From Microlunatus elymi (GTDB taxonomy: Bacteria; Actinomycetota; Actinomycetes; Propionibacteriales; Propionibacteriaceae), in assembly GCF_007362775.1 (NCBI RefSeq), contig NZ_CP041692.1, positions 4,278,001 through 4,342,000 of the forward strand: a stretch of DNA of 64,000 nucleotides, written 5' to 3'. The stretch's first letter is position 1; each line of letters opens with the position of its first letter. The position numbers and the translations under genes are program-made. This document shows, one piece after another, positions 23,895-32,123 of the stretch. The notes beneath the pieces are model-generated. The model was not told where the DNA came from. It saw nothing but the letters and a program-made list of their open reading frames with translations, and made no database searches.

Positions 23895-25340
23895 ATGAGA
23901 CTGCATCGCGAGGGGTCCCTGTTCCGTGACGAACACGGACGGCAGCGGATCCTGCACGGCGTCAACCTGGTGGCCAAGGGGGAACGATCGGCCCGTGGCG
24001 CGGACGCATTCGCCGGCAACTGGACCGCAGCCGATCTGGCCGATCTGGCCGCTCGCGGGTTGACCGTGATCCGGCTGGGAGTGATCTGGGCTGCGGTGGA
24101 ACCGCAGCCGTCGCAGTACGACGAGACCTACCTGGGTTGGCTTTCCGAGCAACTGGACCTGTGCGCCGCGGCCGGACTGTCGGTGCTGCTGGATGCGCAT
24201 CAGGATCTCTACTCGCAGTCCTTCGGCGACGGCGCCCCGGACTGGGCGACACTGACCGAGCATCGGTTCGACCCTTCAGGGCTGTGGAGCGACGGCTACC
24301 TGACCAGCCCTGCCGTCCAGCAGGCGCTGGACGGATTCTGGACCAATCAGCAGGCGGCCGACGGCATCGGCGTCGGTGATCATTTCGCCGCGATGTGGGC
24401 GATGCTGGCAGGGCGCTTCGGCAACCACCCGGCGGTCATCGGCTACGACCTGTTGAACGAACCGACGCCGGGTCGGCAGGCGCCGATGATCTTCGGCGCG
24501 ATGATTTCCGCACTCGCCGAGGAGGTCGGCATGTCGGCCGACCAGCTCGCCGCCGACTTCGCCGATCCGTCGCTGCGGGTCGAACGGCTGAGCCTGCTGG
24601 ACGACCGCGAGCGGCACTACCGGATCGGCGATCAGGTCGCCGGTCTGCTCGCCGACTTCGAGACGACCATGATCAGTCCGATGATGGCGCGCGTTGTCGC
24701 CGCGATCCGAGAAGTTGATCACGAGAAGCTGATCATGCGCGAGCACAGCTACTTCGCCAACAGCGGCGTACCCGCAGGGATACAGCCGCCTCCGACCGCG
24801 ACGTGGGCGTACTCTCCGCACGGCTACGACCTGACCGTCGACATCGACCCACCGGCGTCCAGCAATCGCCGGGCGGAAACGATCTTCCTGCGTGCACGTG
24901 AGACCCAACGACAGCTCGACGTGCCGGTGCTGGTCGGCGAATGGGGTGCCTTCGGCGGTGCTGCCGGGATCGAAGATCACGGACGATTCCTGCTCGATCT
25001 GTTCGACCGCTGGCAGTGGAGTTGGACCTACTGGTGTTGGGAACCGGACTTCGCCAGCACCGAGGCAGCGGCCGTGCTGACCAGACCGCGACCGCTCGCC
25101 TTCGCCGGCACCGCCGAGTCGTACGCGGTCGACGATGATCATTTCGCTGCGACCTGGCAGGGCGCCGACCTGGACGCACCGACCCTGTTCTGGTTGCCGG
25201 CCGGCTGGGCCGACGCGCGGGTCGAGCTACGCCGCGACGGTCAGCCGACCCGCCCGGACCAACTGGGCCGGGAAGGATCACTGGTGCAGGTCGCGCCCGG
25301 ACGCGGCACCTTCGAACTGAGGGTCGACTGCGGCCGCTGA
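23895..25340 (+). CDS. Glycoside hydrolase family 5, endoglycosylceramidase-like
   Basis: 481 residues. A GH5 (beta/alpha)8 barrel: GVNLVAKGERS near the start, VIRLGVIWAAVEPQP, LLDAHQDLYSQ, the acid/base Glu189 in DLLNEPTPG, SPHGYDL, and the nucleophile Glu349 in VLVGEWGAFGG; a small beta domain follows. The DAHQD..S pattern is like endoglycosylceramidases, which release glycans from glycosphingolipids, although related enzymes cleave other beta-glucosides. There is no signal peptide, so it acts inside the cell or is exported by another route. Start ATG at 23895; GTG 23892 is possible. Its last 63 bp overlap the convergent Fur gene. Confidence 0.88.
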   Translation: MRLHREGSLFRDEHGRQRILHGVNLVAKGERSARGADAFAGNWTAADLADLAARGLTVIRLGVIWAAVEPQPSQYDETYLGWLSEQLDLCAAAGLSVLLDAHQDLYSQSFGDGAPDWATLTEHRFDPSGLWSDGYLTSPAVQQALDGFWTNQQAADGIGVGDHFAAMWAMLAGRFGNHPAVIGYDLLNEPTPGRQAPMIFGAMISALAEEVGMSADQLAADFADPSLRVERLSLLDDRERHYRIGDQVAGLLADFETTMISPMMARVVAAIREVDHEKLIMREHSYFANSGVPAGIQPPPTATWAYSPHGYDLTVDIDPPASSNRRAETIFLRARETQRQLDVPVLVGEWGAFGGAAGIEDHGRFLLDLFDRWQWSWTYWCWEPDFASTEAAAVLTRPRPLAFAGTAESYAVDDDHFAATWQGADLDAPTLFWLPAGWADARVELRRDGQPTRPDQLGREGSLVQVAPGRGTFELRVDCGR

Positions 25341-25787
25341 GCTGACCGACCGAGCAACGCAGTCGGGGCAAAGACCCCAGTAGGTGACCTCGGCCTCGTC
25401 GACCACGAATCCGTACGTCTGCTGCGGTACGGCGCAGGGCATCGAGCCGACCGCGCAGGGCACGTCGACGATCGCACCGCAGCTGCGGCAGACGATGTGA
25501 TGGTGGTTGTCGCCGGCGTTGATCTCGAACAGCATCGACGACCCGGCGGGTTCGATCCGGCGCAGGATCTGGTGTTCGGTGAGAGTGTTCAGCGCGTCGT
25601 AGACGGCCTGGGTGGAAACGGTGCCGATCTTGGCCCGGACCCGGTCCGACACCTGGTCGGCGGCCAGGTGGGAGTTGTCCCGCACCGCATCGAGCACGGC
25701 CAACCGCGGCTGGGTGACGCGCAGGCCGGCTTGGCGCAGCCGCTCGCGCCAGTCGTCCTGCGCAGCCGGAGCCTCGGTAACGGTCAT
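25278..25787 (-). CDS. Fur family transcriptional regulator (FurA/CatR-like)
   Basis: 169 residues: winged helix (LRQAGLRVTQPRLAVLDAVRDNSHLAADQVSDRVRA, then TVSTQAVYDALNTLTEHQILRRI) and a dimerisation domain with the metal site GDNHHHIVCRSCGAIVDV and a second Cys pair in LCPDCVARS, a structural Zn site. The sequence is closest in style to actinobacterial FurA/PerR-like proteins that usually lie beside katG; no catalase gene is adjacent here. The C-terminal 25 residues are an unusual extension encoded opposite the end of the GH5 gene. Likely senses iron or peroxide. Confidence 0.88.
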   Translation of the reverse strand: MTVTEAPAAQDDWRERLRQAGLRVTQPRLAVLDAVRDNSHLAADQVSDRVRAKIGTVSTQAVYDALNTLTEHQILRRIEPAGSSMLFEINAGDNHHHIVCRSCGAIVDVPCAVGSMPCAVPQQTYGFVVDEAEVTYWGLCPDCVARSVSSAAAVDPQFEGAASGRDLHQ

Positions 25788-25950
25788 GCCGACGATTCAA
25801 GCACCTTGTCTGGAATGACTCAAGAAATGACCGCGCGGCGCGCTCTCGCCGACCAAAGTCCCGTCTTCTCAACCGAAGCTGAGCCGGGGCACATACCTCG
25901 GCCAGGCTTCGTTGATCGGATGAGGTCAGCGCGCTGACACTGGGGGCATC

Positions 25951-26154
25951 ATGAGCATCGGACACCACTTGGGCCGGCGGATCTTCGCCGATCGCCGTCG
26001 TCATCGGCTGCTGCGGCGGGTCCCGAGCGAACGCGAACGCAGCTGCCCGGCCTGCGGCGGCGACGGCATCATCCGGGAGGACTCGCACGACGGTTCGGGA
26101 CGGACGTCGGTCTGGCGCACCTGCCCGGTCTGCGATCGCGGCGACCAGGCGTAA
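25951..26154 (+). CDS. Small zinc-ribbon-like protein
   Basis: 67 residues: an Arg/His-rich N-terminus then CPACGGDGIIRE and CPVCDRGDQ, two CxxC knuckles in DnaJ-type (CxxCxGxG) style that should bind one zinc ion. The coding frame fills the gap between fur and the SDR gene, and the codon pattern is GC-rich at third positions. No neighbour suggests a partner. It may be a rubredoxin-like or adaptor protein; no function assigned. Confidence 0.6.
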   Translation: MSIGHHLGRRIFADRRRHRLLRRVPSERERSCPACGGDGIIREDSHDGSGRTSVWRTCPVCDRGDQA

Positions 26155-26188
26155 CCGGTCCAGCCCCCACTCTGCGGTCCTTCGGCGC

Positions 26189-26216
26189 GGCTGCACTTCC
26201 ATCGCGAAGTGCAGCC
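26189..26216. terminator. Strong hairpin before the SDR gene, probable terminator
   Basis: GGCTGCACTTC and GAAGTGCAGCC form a perfect 11-bp stem with a 6-base loop. It follows the small zinc-ribbon gene by 35 bp and lies 55 bp before the SDR start. No U-run follows, as is common in high-GC actinobacteria; a 5'-leader element of the SDR mRNA is the alternative. Confidence 0.5.
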
Positions 26217-26270
26217 GTTACGCTGCCCGGTGTCCGTCTGCAGCGACGAATACTCACCGTGGAGTTGCCC

Positions 26271-27050
26271 ATGTCTGTACGCGATCTGTTCGATCTGACC
26301 GATCGGAAGGCACTGGTCGTCGGTGCCGGCAGCGGCCTCGGCCGGGCATCGGCGATCGGTTTGGCCGACTTCGGTGCGGCGGTGATCGCCGCCGATCTGG
26401 ACGCGGCGGCTGCCGACGAGACGGCCAAGATCATCGCCGCCGCCGGCAACACCGCATCGTCGATGGTGTTGGACGTCACCGACACCGCGGCGGCCAACGC
26501 GGCCGCGACCGAACACCCGGACACCGAGATCCTGGTGGTGACGCCGGGCTACAACGTACGCCGCCGGTTGCTGGACACCACCGACCTCGACTTCGATCGG
26601 GTGATCGACATCAACCTCAAGGGCAGCTACCGGCTGATGCGCGCCTTCGGCGCCACCATGGCCGCCCGCGGCAAGGGCTCGATCATCACCTTCGCCAGCT
26701 TCCGAGCCCAGGTGATCGAACCCGGCCAGGGACTGTACGCGGCCACCAAGGCCGGCGTCGTGCAACTGACCAAGACGATGGCCGCCGAACTCGGCCCGGC
26801 CGGTGTACGCGTCAACGCCGTCCTGCCGGGTACCTTCGAGACGCCGCTGACCGCGCAGATCAAGTCCGATCACGACTGGTGGGGCGCGTACGAGCAGAAG
26901 TCGATCTTGAAACGATGGGCGCAACCGGAGGAGATCGCCGGCGCGATCGTCTTCCTGGCCAGCGATGCGTCCAGCTATGTGACGGGATCGACGCAACTGG
27001 TCGACGGCGGCTGGACCGCCGCCGACGGCCGCTTCGAACCGACCGTTTAG
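26271..27050 (+). CDS. SDR family oxidoreductase
   Basis: 259 residues of the classical short-chain dehydrogenase family: cofactor motif VGAGSGLGRASAIG near residue 18, Asp in AADLD for NAD preference, active-site Ser in ITFASFRAQ, then Tyr and Lys in GLYAATKAGV (YxxxK), and VLPGTFETPL. ATG at 26271 is preferred over GTG 26259 because GTGGAG serves as its ribosome binding site. It is followed after 9 bp by an ACS-type MFS transporter, so a catabolic pair for an imported acid or polyol is likely. Substrate unknown. Confidence 0.9.
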   Translation: MSVRDLFDLTDRKALVVGAGSGLGRASAIGLADFGAAVIAADLDAAAADETAKIIAAAGNTASSMVLDVTDTAAANAAATEHPDTEILVVTPGYNVRRRLLDTTDLDFDRVIDINLKGSYRLMRAFGATMAARGKGSIITFASFRAQVIEPGQGLYAATKAGVVQLTKTMAAELGPAGVRVNAVLPGTFETPLTAQIKSDHDWWGAYEQKSILKRWAQPEEIAGAIVFLASDASSYVTGSTQLVDGGWTAADGRFEPTV

Positions 27051-27059
27051 GAGGTCACG

Positions 27060-28418
27060 ATGTCGGACTCCGATGCGACCCAGAGCCGGACGACCGACGA
27101 GGCCGACGGCGCCCTGCGCAAGCGGGTCTTGAAGAAGGTCGCCTGGCGACTGTCGCCGTTCCTCGGCCTGCTGTACTTCATCAACTACCTCGACCGGACC
27201 AACATCGCCTTCGCCGCCCCGCACGGGATGAACGAGGCACTCGGCCTGACCAAGGCGATGTTCGGGCTGGCCCCCGGGCTCTTCTTCATCGGCTACTTGA
27301 TCTTGGAAGTGCCGTCTAACCTGATGTTGCACAAGGTCGGCGCCCGTCGTTGGATCGCCCGGATCATGGTGTCCTGGGGCATCGTCGCCTCCGCGATCGC
27401 GTTCGTGCCCAACGCCGGAACCCTTTACCTGCTGCGATTCCTGCTCGGTATCGCCGAAGCCGGCTTCTTCCCCGGCATCATCCTCTACCTGACCTTCTGG
27501 TTCCCGAAGAACGAACGCGCCAAGGCGGTTGCGCTGTTCATGCTGGCCGTGCCGCTGTCCAGCGTGATCGGCTCGCCGCTGTCGGCAGCGCTGATCTCGG
27601 CCGGCCACCAGGTGCTGTTCGGGCTGGACGGCTGGCGATTCATGTTCCTGGTCGAGGGGATTCCGGCGATCATCGTCGGCGTCATCTGCTGGTGGTATCT
27701 GACCGATCGGCCGCGCGACGCCAAATGGCTGGAGCCGGCGGAGCGGGACTGGCTGCAGCACGAGATGGACACCGAGGACGCGGCCACCTCGAACACGTAC
27801 CACTATCCGTTGAAGAAGGCGCTGACCAATCCGCGGATCCTGGCGCTGGCCTTCGTCTACTTCGGCGTGGTGTACGGCCTGTACGCGGTCGGCTTCTTCC
27901 TGCCGACCATCGTGGCCGGCTTCGAGCAGACCTTCCACACCGACTACACGGTCTTCCAACAAGGCCTGATTGTGGCCATCCCGTACGTGTTCGGTTGCTT
28001 TGCGATGTTCTTCTGGGCCCGGCACGGCGACCGGACCCGAGAACGCGTGTGGCACATGGCCATCCCGGCGATCATCGGCGGCATCGCGATCCCGATCGCG
28101 CTGTATCTTCAGTCGCCGTTCACCACGATGATCGCGGTGACGATCTGCGCGATGGGCATCTGTGCGGCGCTGCCGAGCTTCTGGCCCTTGCCGACCACGT
28201 TCCTGACCGGCGCAGCCGCAGCCGGCGGGATCGCGTTGATCAACGCACTCGGCAACCTGGCCGGGTTCGCCGGCCCGTACATCACCGGTTGGCTGACCGA
28301 CCTGACCGGCAGCGAACGCGCCGGACTCTGGGTGGTCGGTGCGGTGATGGTCGCGGCCGGCATCGTCGCCGTGCTGCTGCGAGCAGCCCCGAAACCGGAC
28401 GAGCAGGCGTTGCCCTGA
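27060..28418 (+). CDS. MFS transporter, anion:cation symporter (ACS) type
   Basis: 452 residues, 12 membrane spans, with ACS features: FINYLDRTNIAFAA in span 1 and the loop, FFIGYLILEVPSNLMLHKVGARRWIARIM, and GIAEAGFFPGIILYLTFWFP. ACS transporters carry organic acids such as tartrate, galactonate, glucarate or phthalate with protons. AGGAGG sits 6 nt before the ATG, and the gene follows the SDR gene by 9 bp, so both form an operon for uptake and first oxidation or reduction of one substrate. Confidence 0.92.
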   Translation: MSDSDATQSRTTDEADGALRKRVLKKVAWRLSPFLGLLYFINYLDRTNIAFAAPHGMNEALGLTKAMFGLAPGLFFIGYLILEVPSNLMLHKVGARRWIARIMVSWGIVASAIAFVPNAGTLYLLRFLLGIAEAGFFPGIILYLTFWFPKNERAKAVALFMLAVPLSSVIGSPLSAALISAGHQVLFGLDGWRFMFLVEGIPAIIVGVICWWYLTDRPRDAKWLEPAERDWLQHEMDTEDAATSNTYHYPLKKALTNPRILALAFVYFGVVYGLYAVGFFLPTIVAGFEQTFHTDYTVFQQGLIVAIPYVFGCFAMFFWARHGDRTRERVWHMAIPAIIGGIAIPIALYLQSPFTTMIAVTICAMGICAALPSFWPLPTTFLTGAAAAGGIALINALGNLAGFAGPYITGWLTDLTGSERAGLWVVGAVMVAAGIVAVLLRAAPKPDEQALP

Positions 28419-28427
28419 GACGCGGGG

Positions 28428-28619
28428 TCAGGACTCCTTGGTGCCGTTCCATTCGGCGTCTTCTTCGTCCCACTGCTCGTTGCGCTCGGCGACCTTCGCC
28501 AACGCCTGCTCGGCCTCCTCGCGTGTCGCGTACGGGCCGAACCGGTTGACGGCGCGGCAGCCGTCCTTGGTCTCGACCGTGTTGTGGGTCAGGCAGTAGT
28601 ACCACTGAGTGTCGGCCAT
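28428..28619 (-). CDS. Small conserved hypothetical protein (SPOR-like)
   Basis: 63 residues: DTQWYYCLTHNTVETKDGC at the start, then FGPYATREEAEQALAKVAERNEQWDEED. The aromatic first strand and the GPYATREEAEQAL helix resemble short SPOR-like/actinobacterial proteins of unknown role. GAGGAGA precedes the ATG. It is encoded opposite the flanking MFS and map genes. No function assigned. Confidence 0.75.
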   Translation of the reverse strand: MADTQWYYCLTHNTVETKDGCRAVNRFGPYATREEAEQALAKVAERNEQWDEEDAEWNGTKES

Positions 28620-28679
28620 CTCTCCTCCTGGTAGGTCGGGCGGTCTTCAACGTAGCGCCAACGCATAGGATCGGGCTCC

Positions 28680-29531
28680 GTGAATCCCGTCAAGCCGTAC
28701 GACATCTCCCCCATGCGCAGCGTCCCGGACGACATCCCGCGTCCGGAGTACGTCGGCCAGGACGGGCCGCAGCCGTACACCGGCTCGCACGTGCAGTCCG
28801 CGGAGACGATCGAGAAGATGCGGGTCGCCGGCCGGATCGCGGCCCAGGCGATGCGGGCAGCGTCCGAGGTGATCGCGCCCGGCGTGATCACCGACGAGAT
28901 CGACCGGGTCGGCCACGAATTCCTGATGGATCATCACGCCTACCCGTCCACGCTGGGCTATCGCGGCTTCCCGAAGTCGCTGTGCACGTCGGTCAACGAG
29001 GTCATCTGCCACGGCATCCCGGACGCTCGGCCGCTGGACGACGGCGACATCGTCAAGATCGACCTGACCGCGTACGTCGACGGCGTGCACGGCGACAACT
29101 GCGCCACCTACTTCTGCGGCGATGTGGACGACGAGGGCCGGCAGCTGACGGCGGTCACCTACGAGGCGATGATGCGCGGGATCAAGGCGATCAAGCCGGG
29201 CCGGCAGGTGAACGTGATCGGCCGGGTGATCGAGAAGTACGCGGCCCGCTTCGGCTACAGCTCGGTGCGGGACTACACCGGCCACGGGGTGCACTCGACC
29301 TTCCACTCCGGCCTGGTGATCCCGCACTATGACGAGCCGGGCTACGACACCGTGATCGAGCCCGGGATGACGTTCACCGTCGAACCGATGATCACCACCG
29401 GCGGCTTCGACTGGCACCAGTGGGACGACGGCTGGACCGTGGTCACCGCCGACGGCTCCCGCTGCGCCCAGTTCGAGCACACCATCGCGGTCACCGCCGA
29501 CGGCGCGGAGATCCTCACCCAGCCGGAGTGA
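28680..29531 (+). CDS. map: Type I methionine aminopeptidase
   Basis: 283 residues from GTG at 28680. All five metal ligands of type I enzymes are visible: the two Asp of [15 protein letters not shown], His of GHGVHSTFH, Glu of TVEPMITTG and Glu of FEHTI. The first 40 or so residues form the Pro-rich N-terminal extension seen in MapB-type actinobacterial enzymes, containing PRPEYVG. It removes the initiator Met from nascent proteins in the cytosol. The next gene (sulP) starts 44 bp on but has its own promoter. Confidence 0.95.
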   Translation: MNPVKPYDISPMRSVPDDIPRPEYVGQDGPQPYTGSHVQSAETIEKMRVAGRIAAQAMRAASEVIAPGVITDEIDRVGHEFLMDHHAYPSTLGYRGFPKSLCTSVNEVICHGIPDARPLDDGDIVKIDLTAYVDGVHGDNCATYFCGDVDDEGRQLTAVTYEAMMRGIKAIKPGRQVNVIGRVIEKYAARFGYSSVRDYTGHGVHSTFHSGLVIPHYDEPGYDTVIEPGMTFTVEPMITTGGFDWHQWDDGWTVVTADGSRCAQFEHTIAVTADGAEILTQPE

Positions 29532-29535
29532 TCCG

Positions 29536-29568
29536 ATGACAACTCTCCCCTAACGTGAGGGTAGAGTT
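29536..29568 (+). promoter_or_regulatory. MerR-type promoter of the sulP-merR operon
   Basis: A 28-bp interrupted palindrome at 29541-29568 (arms AACTCT-x-CCCT on each strand, 10 of 12 pairs matching) lies between a -35-like ATGACA (29536-29541) and a -10-like TAGAGT (29562-29567) with a 20-bp spacer. MerR activators use exactly such over-long 19-20 bp spacers with the operator between the elements. A transcript starting about 8 nt after the -10 would begin at the ATG at 29576, so the mRNA may be leaderless. Confidence 0.65.
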
Positions 29569-29575
29569 CCCGCCC

Positions 29576-31096
29576 ATGTCTCTGGCCTCTCCCGGCGAAT
29601 TCGACTCCGTCCCGACTCCGGCCCAGGATCCGTACAGCGTCCGGGCCGCCTTCCGCTCGCTGACGCGGATGCGGATCGAGATCCTGGGCGGGCTGGTGGT
29701 CGCGCTCGCGCTGATCCCGGAGGCGATCTCGTTCTCGATCATCGCCGGGGTCGATCCGCGGATCGGCCTGTTCGCCTCGTTCACCATGGCCGTGACGATC
29801 TCGATCACCGGCGGTCGGCGGGCAATGATCTCGGCGGCAACCGGTTCGGTGGCGCTGGTGATCGCCCCGATCACCCGCAAGTACGGCCTGGACTATCTGG
29901 TCGTCACGGTGTTGATGGCCGGCGTGTTCCAGATCATCCTGGCGCTGCTCGGCGTCGCCAAACTGATGCGATTCATCCCGCGCAGCGTGATGATCGGCTT
30001 CGTCAACGCGCTGGCGATCTTGATCTTCATCGCGCAGCTGCCGCACCTGGTCCATCAGCCGTGGATCGTCTACCCGTTGATCGCTGCGGGCATCGCGATC
30101 ATCGTCGGCTTCCCGAAACTGACCACGGTGGTGCCGGCACCGCTGATCGCGATCATCGTGCTGACGATCTTGGTCGTCGCGACCGGCCTGGACATCCCGA
30201 ACGTCGGCGACGAGGGCCGGCTGCCGGACAGTCTGCCGGGGGTGTTCATCCCGAACGTTCCGTTGACCTTCCAGACGCTGAAGATCGTTGCACCGTACGC
30301 GTTCGGGATGGCGCTGGTCGCCCTGCTGGAGTCACTGATGACGGCCAAGCTGGTCGACGACGTCACCGATACGCACTCCAACAAGAGCCGGGAGGCGTTC
30401 GGCCAGGGCGTGGCCAACATCGTCACCGGCATCTTCGGTGGGATGGGCGGCTGCGCGATGATCGGGCAGACCATGATCAACGTCAAGCAGTCCGGATCCC
30501 GGACGAGGATCTCCACCTTCCTGGCCGGCGTCTTCCTGTTGATCTTGGTCGTCGCGCTGAACGACATCGTCGCGATCATCCCGATGGCCGCGCTGACGGC
30601 GGTGATGATCATGGTCTCGGTCGGCACCTTCGACTGGCACAGCATTCGTCCGCGGACGATCCGGCGGATGCCGATCAGCGTCACCGTGATCATGGTCGCC
30701 ACGGTGGTGCCGACGGTGATCACCAACAATCTCGCGGTCGGCGTGGTGATCGGCGTGATCGTGGCGATGCTCTTCTTCGTCACCCGGGTCGCGCACTTCA
30801 CCCAGGTGGTCGACGTTGCGCATCCCGATGACGAGACCCGGGTGTACGCGGTGAAGGGCCTGCTGTTCTTCGCCTCCAGCAACGATCTGGTCTACCAGTT
30901 CGACTACGCCGGCGACCCGCAGAACGTGATCATCGACCTGTCCGAGGCGCAGATCTACGACACCTCGACGGTGGCCGCCCTGGACGCGATCGAGCAGAAG
31001 TACCGGCAGAAGCACAAGTTCGTGGAGATCGTCGGCATGAACGAGCCCAGCAGGCGCTGGCACCGCCTGTCCGGCAAGCTCGGTGCGGCGAAATGA
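29576..31096 (+). CDS. SulP family anion transporter with STAS domain
   Basis: 506 residues. Residues about 25-400 hold 11-12 spans in SulP/SLC26 style (GLVVALALIPEAISFSIIAGVDPRIGLFASF; GCAMIGQTMINVKQSGSRTR). Residues about 410-500 form a STAS domain with VIIDLSEAQIYDTSTVAALDAI, the conserved Asp-Thr-Ser phosphorylation-type turn. It imports sulfate, bicarbonate or another anion. ATG at 29576 is chosen because GTG 29555 would start inside the operator palindrome. It overlaps merR by 4 nt, so transporter and regulator are made together. Confidence 0.92.
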   Translation: MSLASPGEFDSVPTPAQDPYSVRAAFRSLTRMRIEILGGLVVALALIPEAISFSIIAGVDPRIGLFASFTMAVTISITGGRRAMISAATGSVALVIAPITRKYGLDYLVVTVLMAGVFQIILALLGVAKLMRFIPRSVMIGFVNALAILIFIAQLPHLVHQPWIVYPLIAAGIAIIVGFPKLTTVVPAPLIAIIVLTILVVATGLDIPNVGDEGRLPDSLPGVFIPNVPLTFQTLKIVAPYAFGMALVALLESLMTAKLVDDVTDTHSNKSREAFGQGVANIVTGIFGGMGGCAMIGQTMINVKQSGSRTRISTFLAGVFLLILVVALNDIVAIIPMAALTAVMIMVSVGTFDWHSIRPRTIRRMPISVTVIMVATVVPTVITNNLAVGVVIGVIVAMLFFVTRVAHFTQVVDVAHPDDETRVYAVKGLLFFASSNDLVYQFDYAGDPQNVIIDLSEAQIYDTSTVAALDAIEQKYRQKHKFVEIVGMNEPSRRWHRLSGKLGAAK

Positions 31097-31488
31097 CCAG
31101 CGAGCGGCTGATGTCCATCGGCGCGGTCGCCGAGCAGACCGGGCTGTCGATCCGGACCCTGCGGCACTACGACGACGTCGGTCTGGTGCCGCCGTCGGCC
31201 CGCAGCGACGGCGGCTTCCGGCTCTACACCCCGACCGATGTCGATCGGTTGATCACCATCCGCCGGATGAAGCCGTTGGGTTTCACCCTGGACGAGATGC
31301 GTCAGGTGCTGGCATCGCTGGCCTGCTTGGACGATCCGGCCGCGAGCACCGGAGACCGGGATCACGCCTCCGAGGTGATCGCCGATTACCACCAGCGGGC
31401 CGAGGACAGCTGCCGCAAGCTCCGCCGACAGCTGGATTACGCCGAGGAGCTGACTCGGTTGCTGGCCCGGCATGCACGAGGATCGTGA
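31093..31488 (+). CDS. MerR family transcriptional regulator
   Basis: 131 residues: MerR winged HTH at residues 7-75 (SIGAVAEQTGLSIRTLRHYDDVGLVPPSARSDGGFRLYTPTDVDRL) and a coiled-coil dimerisation helix, with one Cys in SLACLDDP and one in DSCRKL. No typical metal-binding C-terminal cluster as in MerR or CueR is seen. ATG overlaps the sulP stop (ATGA). It is the natural ligand for the palindrome in the sulP promoter, forming a positive or autoregulated loop. Confidence 0.92.
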   Translation: MTSERLMSIGAVAEQTGLSIRTLRHYDDVGLVPPSARSDGGFRLYTPTDVDRLITIRRMKPLGFTLDEMRQVLASLACLDDPAASTGDRDHASEVIADYHQRAEDSCRKLRRQLDYAEELTRLLARHARGS

Positions 31489-31502
31489 GCCGAGTGAAGG
31501 GT

Positions 31503-31575
31503 CGGACCTGATGGAGCTCAGCTGCTCCACGTATCCCCCGATGTCCCCCAAGCGTCGGAGTCCCCATCAGGTCCG
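31503..31575. repeat. Long-arm inverted repeat downstream of merR
   Basis: CGGACCTGATGG (31503-31514) and CCATCAGGTCCG (31564-31575) are perfect 12-bp arms around a 49-bp centre that itself contains a GGAGC...GCTCC hairpin. It starts 15 bp after the merR stop. It may terminate merR transcription, form a structured RNA or mark an old insertion. No coding gene is seen between 31489 and the RNase P RNA. Confidence 0.5.
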
Positions 31576-31718
31576 GTGATCATCTTCGCACCGGGATCGA
31601 CGCGACGCGGCGCGATCCGACCGATCCAGTTCTGTATTTCTTCGGCCGTGACCGCCGATCCGCAAGGTCAATCGATTGGGTCGTGGATCCCTTACCAGGC
31701 AGGAGAACGAGGGAAAGG

Positions 31719-32100
31719 GCGAGCCGGCCGGTAAGCCGGATTCTGTCCCGTCGCAAGGACGGTGGCGATCATCCATCTGCGACCGCCGTTGCCGGCGGCC
31801 TGGTGCGATCTACCCGGAGACTCGGGCGAGCAGCCCTCGAACATCTCCGCGGGAGCGAACTCCCTTCTTGATCTTGCTCCGGGTGGGGTTTGCCGAGCCG
31901 CTCCAGTCACCTGGAACGCTGGTGGTCTCTTACACCACCGTTTCACCCTTACCCGAATGCTCTTGCGAACTTCGGGCGGTTTGCTTTCTGTGGCACTGTC
32001 CCGCGGGTCACCCCGGGTGGGTGTTACCCACCACCCTGCTCTGTGGAGTCCGGACTTTCCTCGACACCGCCAGGTGCCGCGATCGCCTGGCCGACTCGCC
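31719..32100 (-). ncRNA. rnpB: RNase P RNA, bacterial class A
   Basis: On the minus strand the conserved 5' core GAGGAAAGTCCGGACTCC, then ACAGAGCAGGGTGGTGGGTA, the AGGGTGAAACGGTGGTGTAA segment and the 3' end GACAGAATCCGGCTTACCGG appear in order. GAGTCGGCC at the 5' end pairs with GCCGGCTC at the 3' end to form P1. The length of about 380 nt is normal. It is the catalytic RNA that matures tRNA 5' ends. Exact ends are estimated from P1 pairing and may be off by a few bases. Confidence 0.93.
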
Positions 32101-32123
32101 CAGACCTGGCAGTCTAGCCAGGG

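Noticed and set aside
26001-28055. 684-codon open frame antisense to the SDR and MFS genes
   Set aside because: Low-complexity His/Arg/Gln/Gly composition without any family motif; it is the mirror of GC-rich codons of two clear genes.
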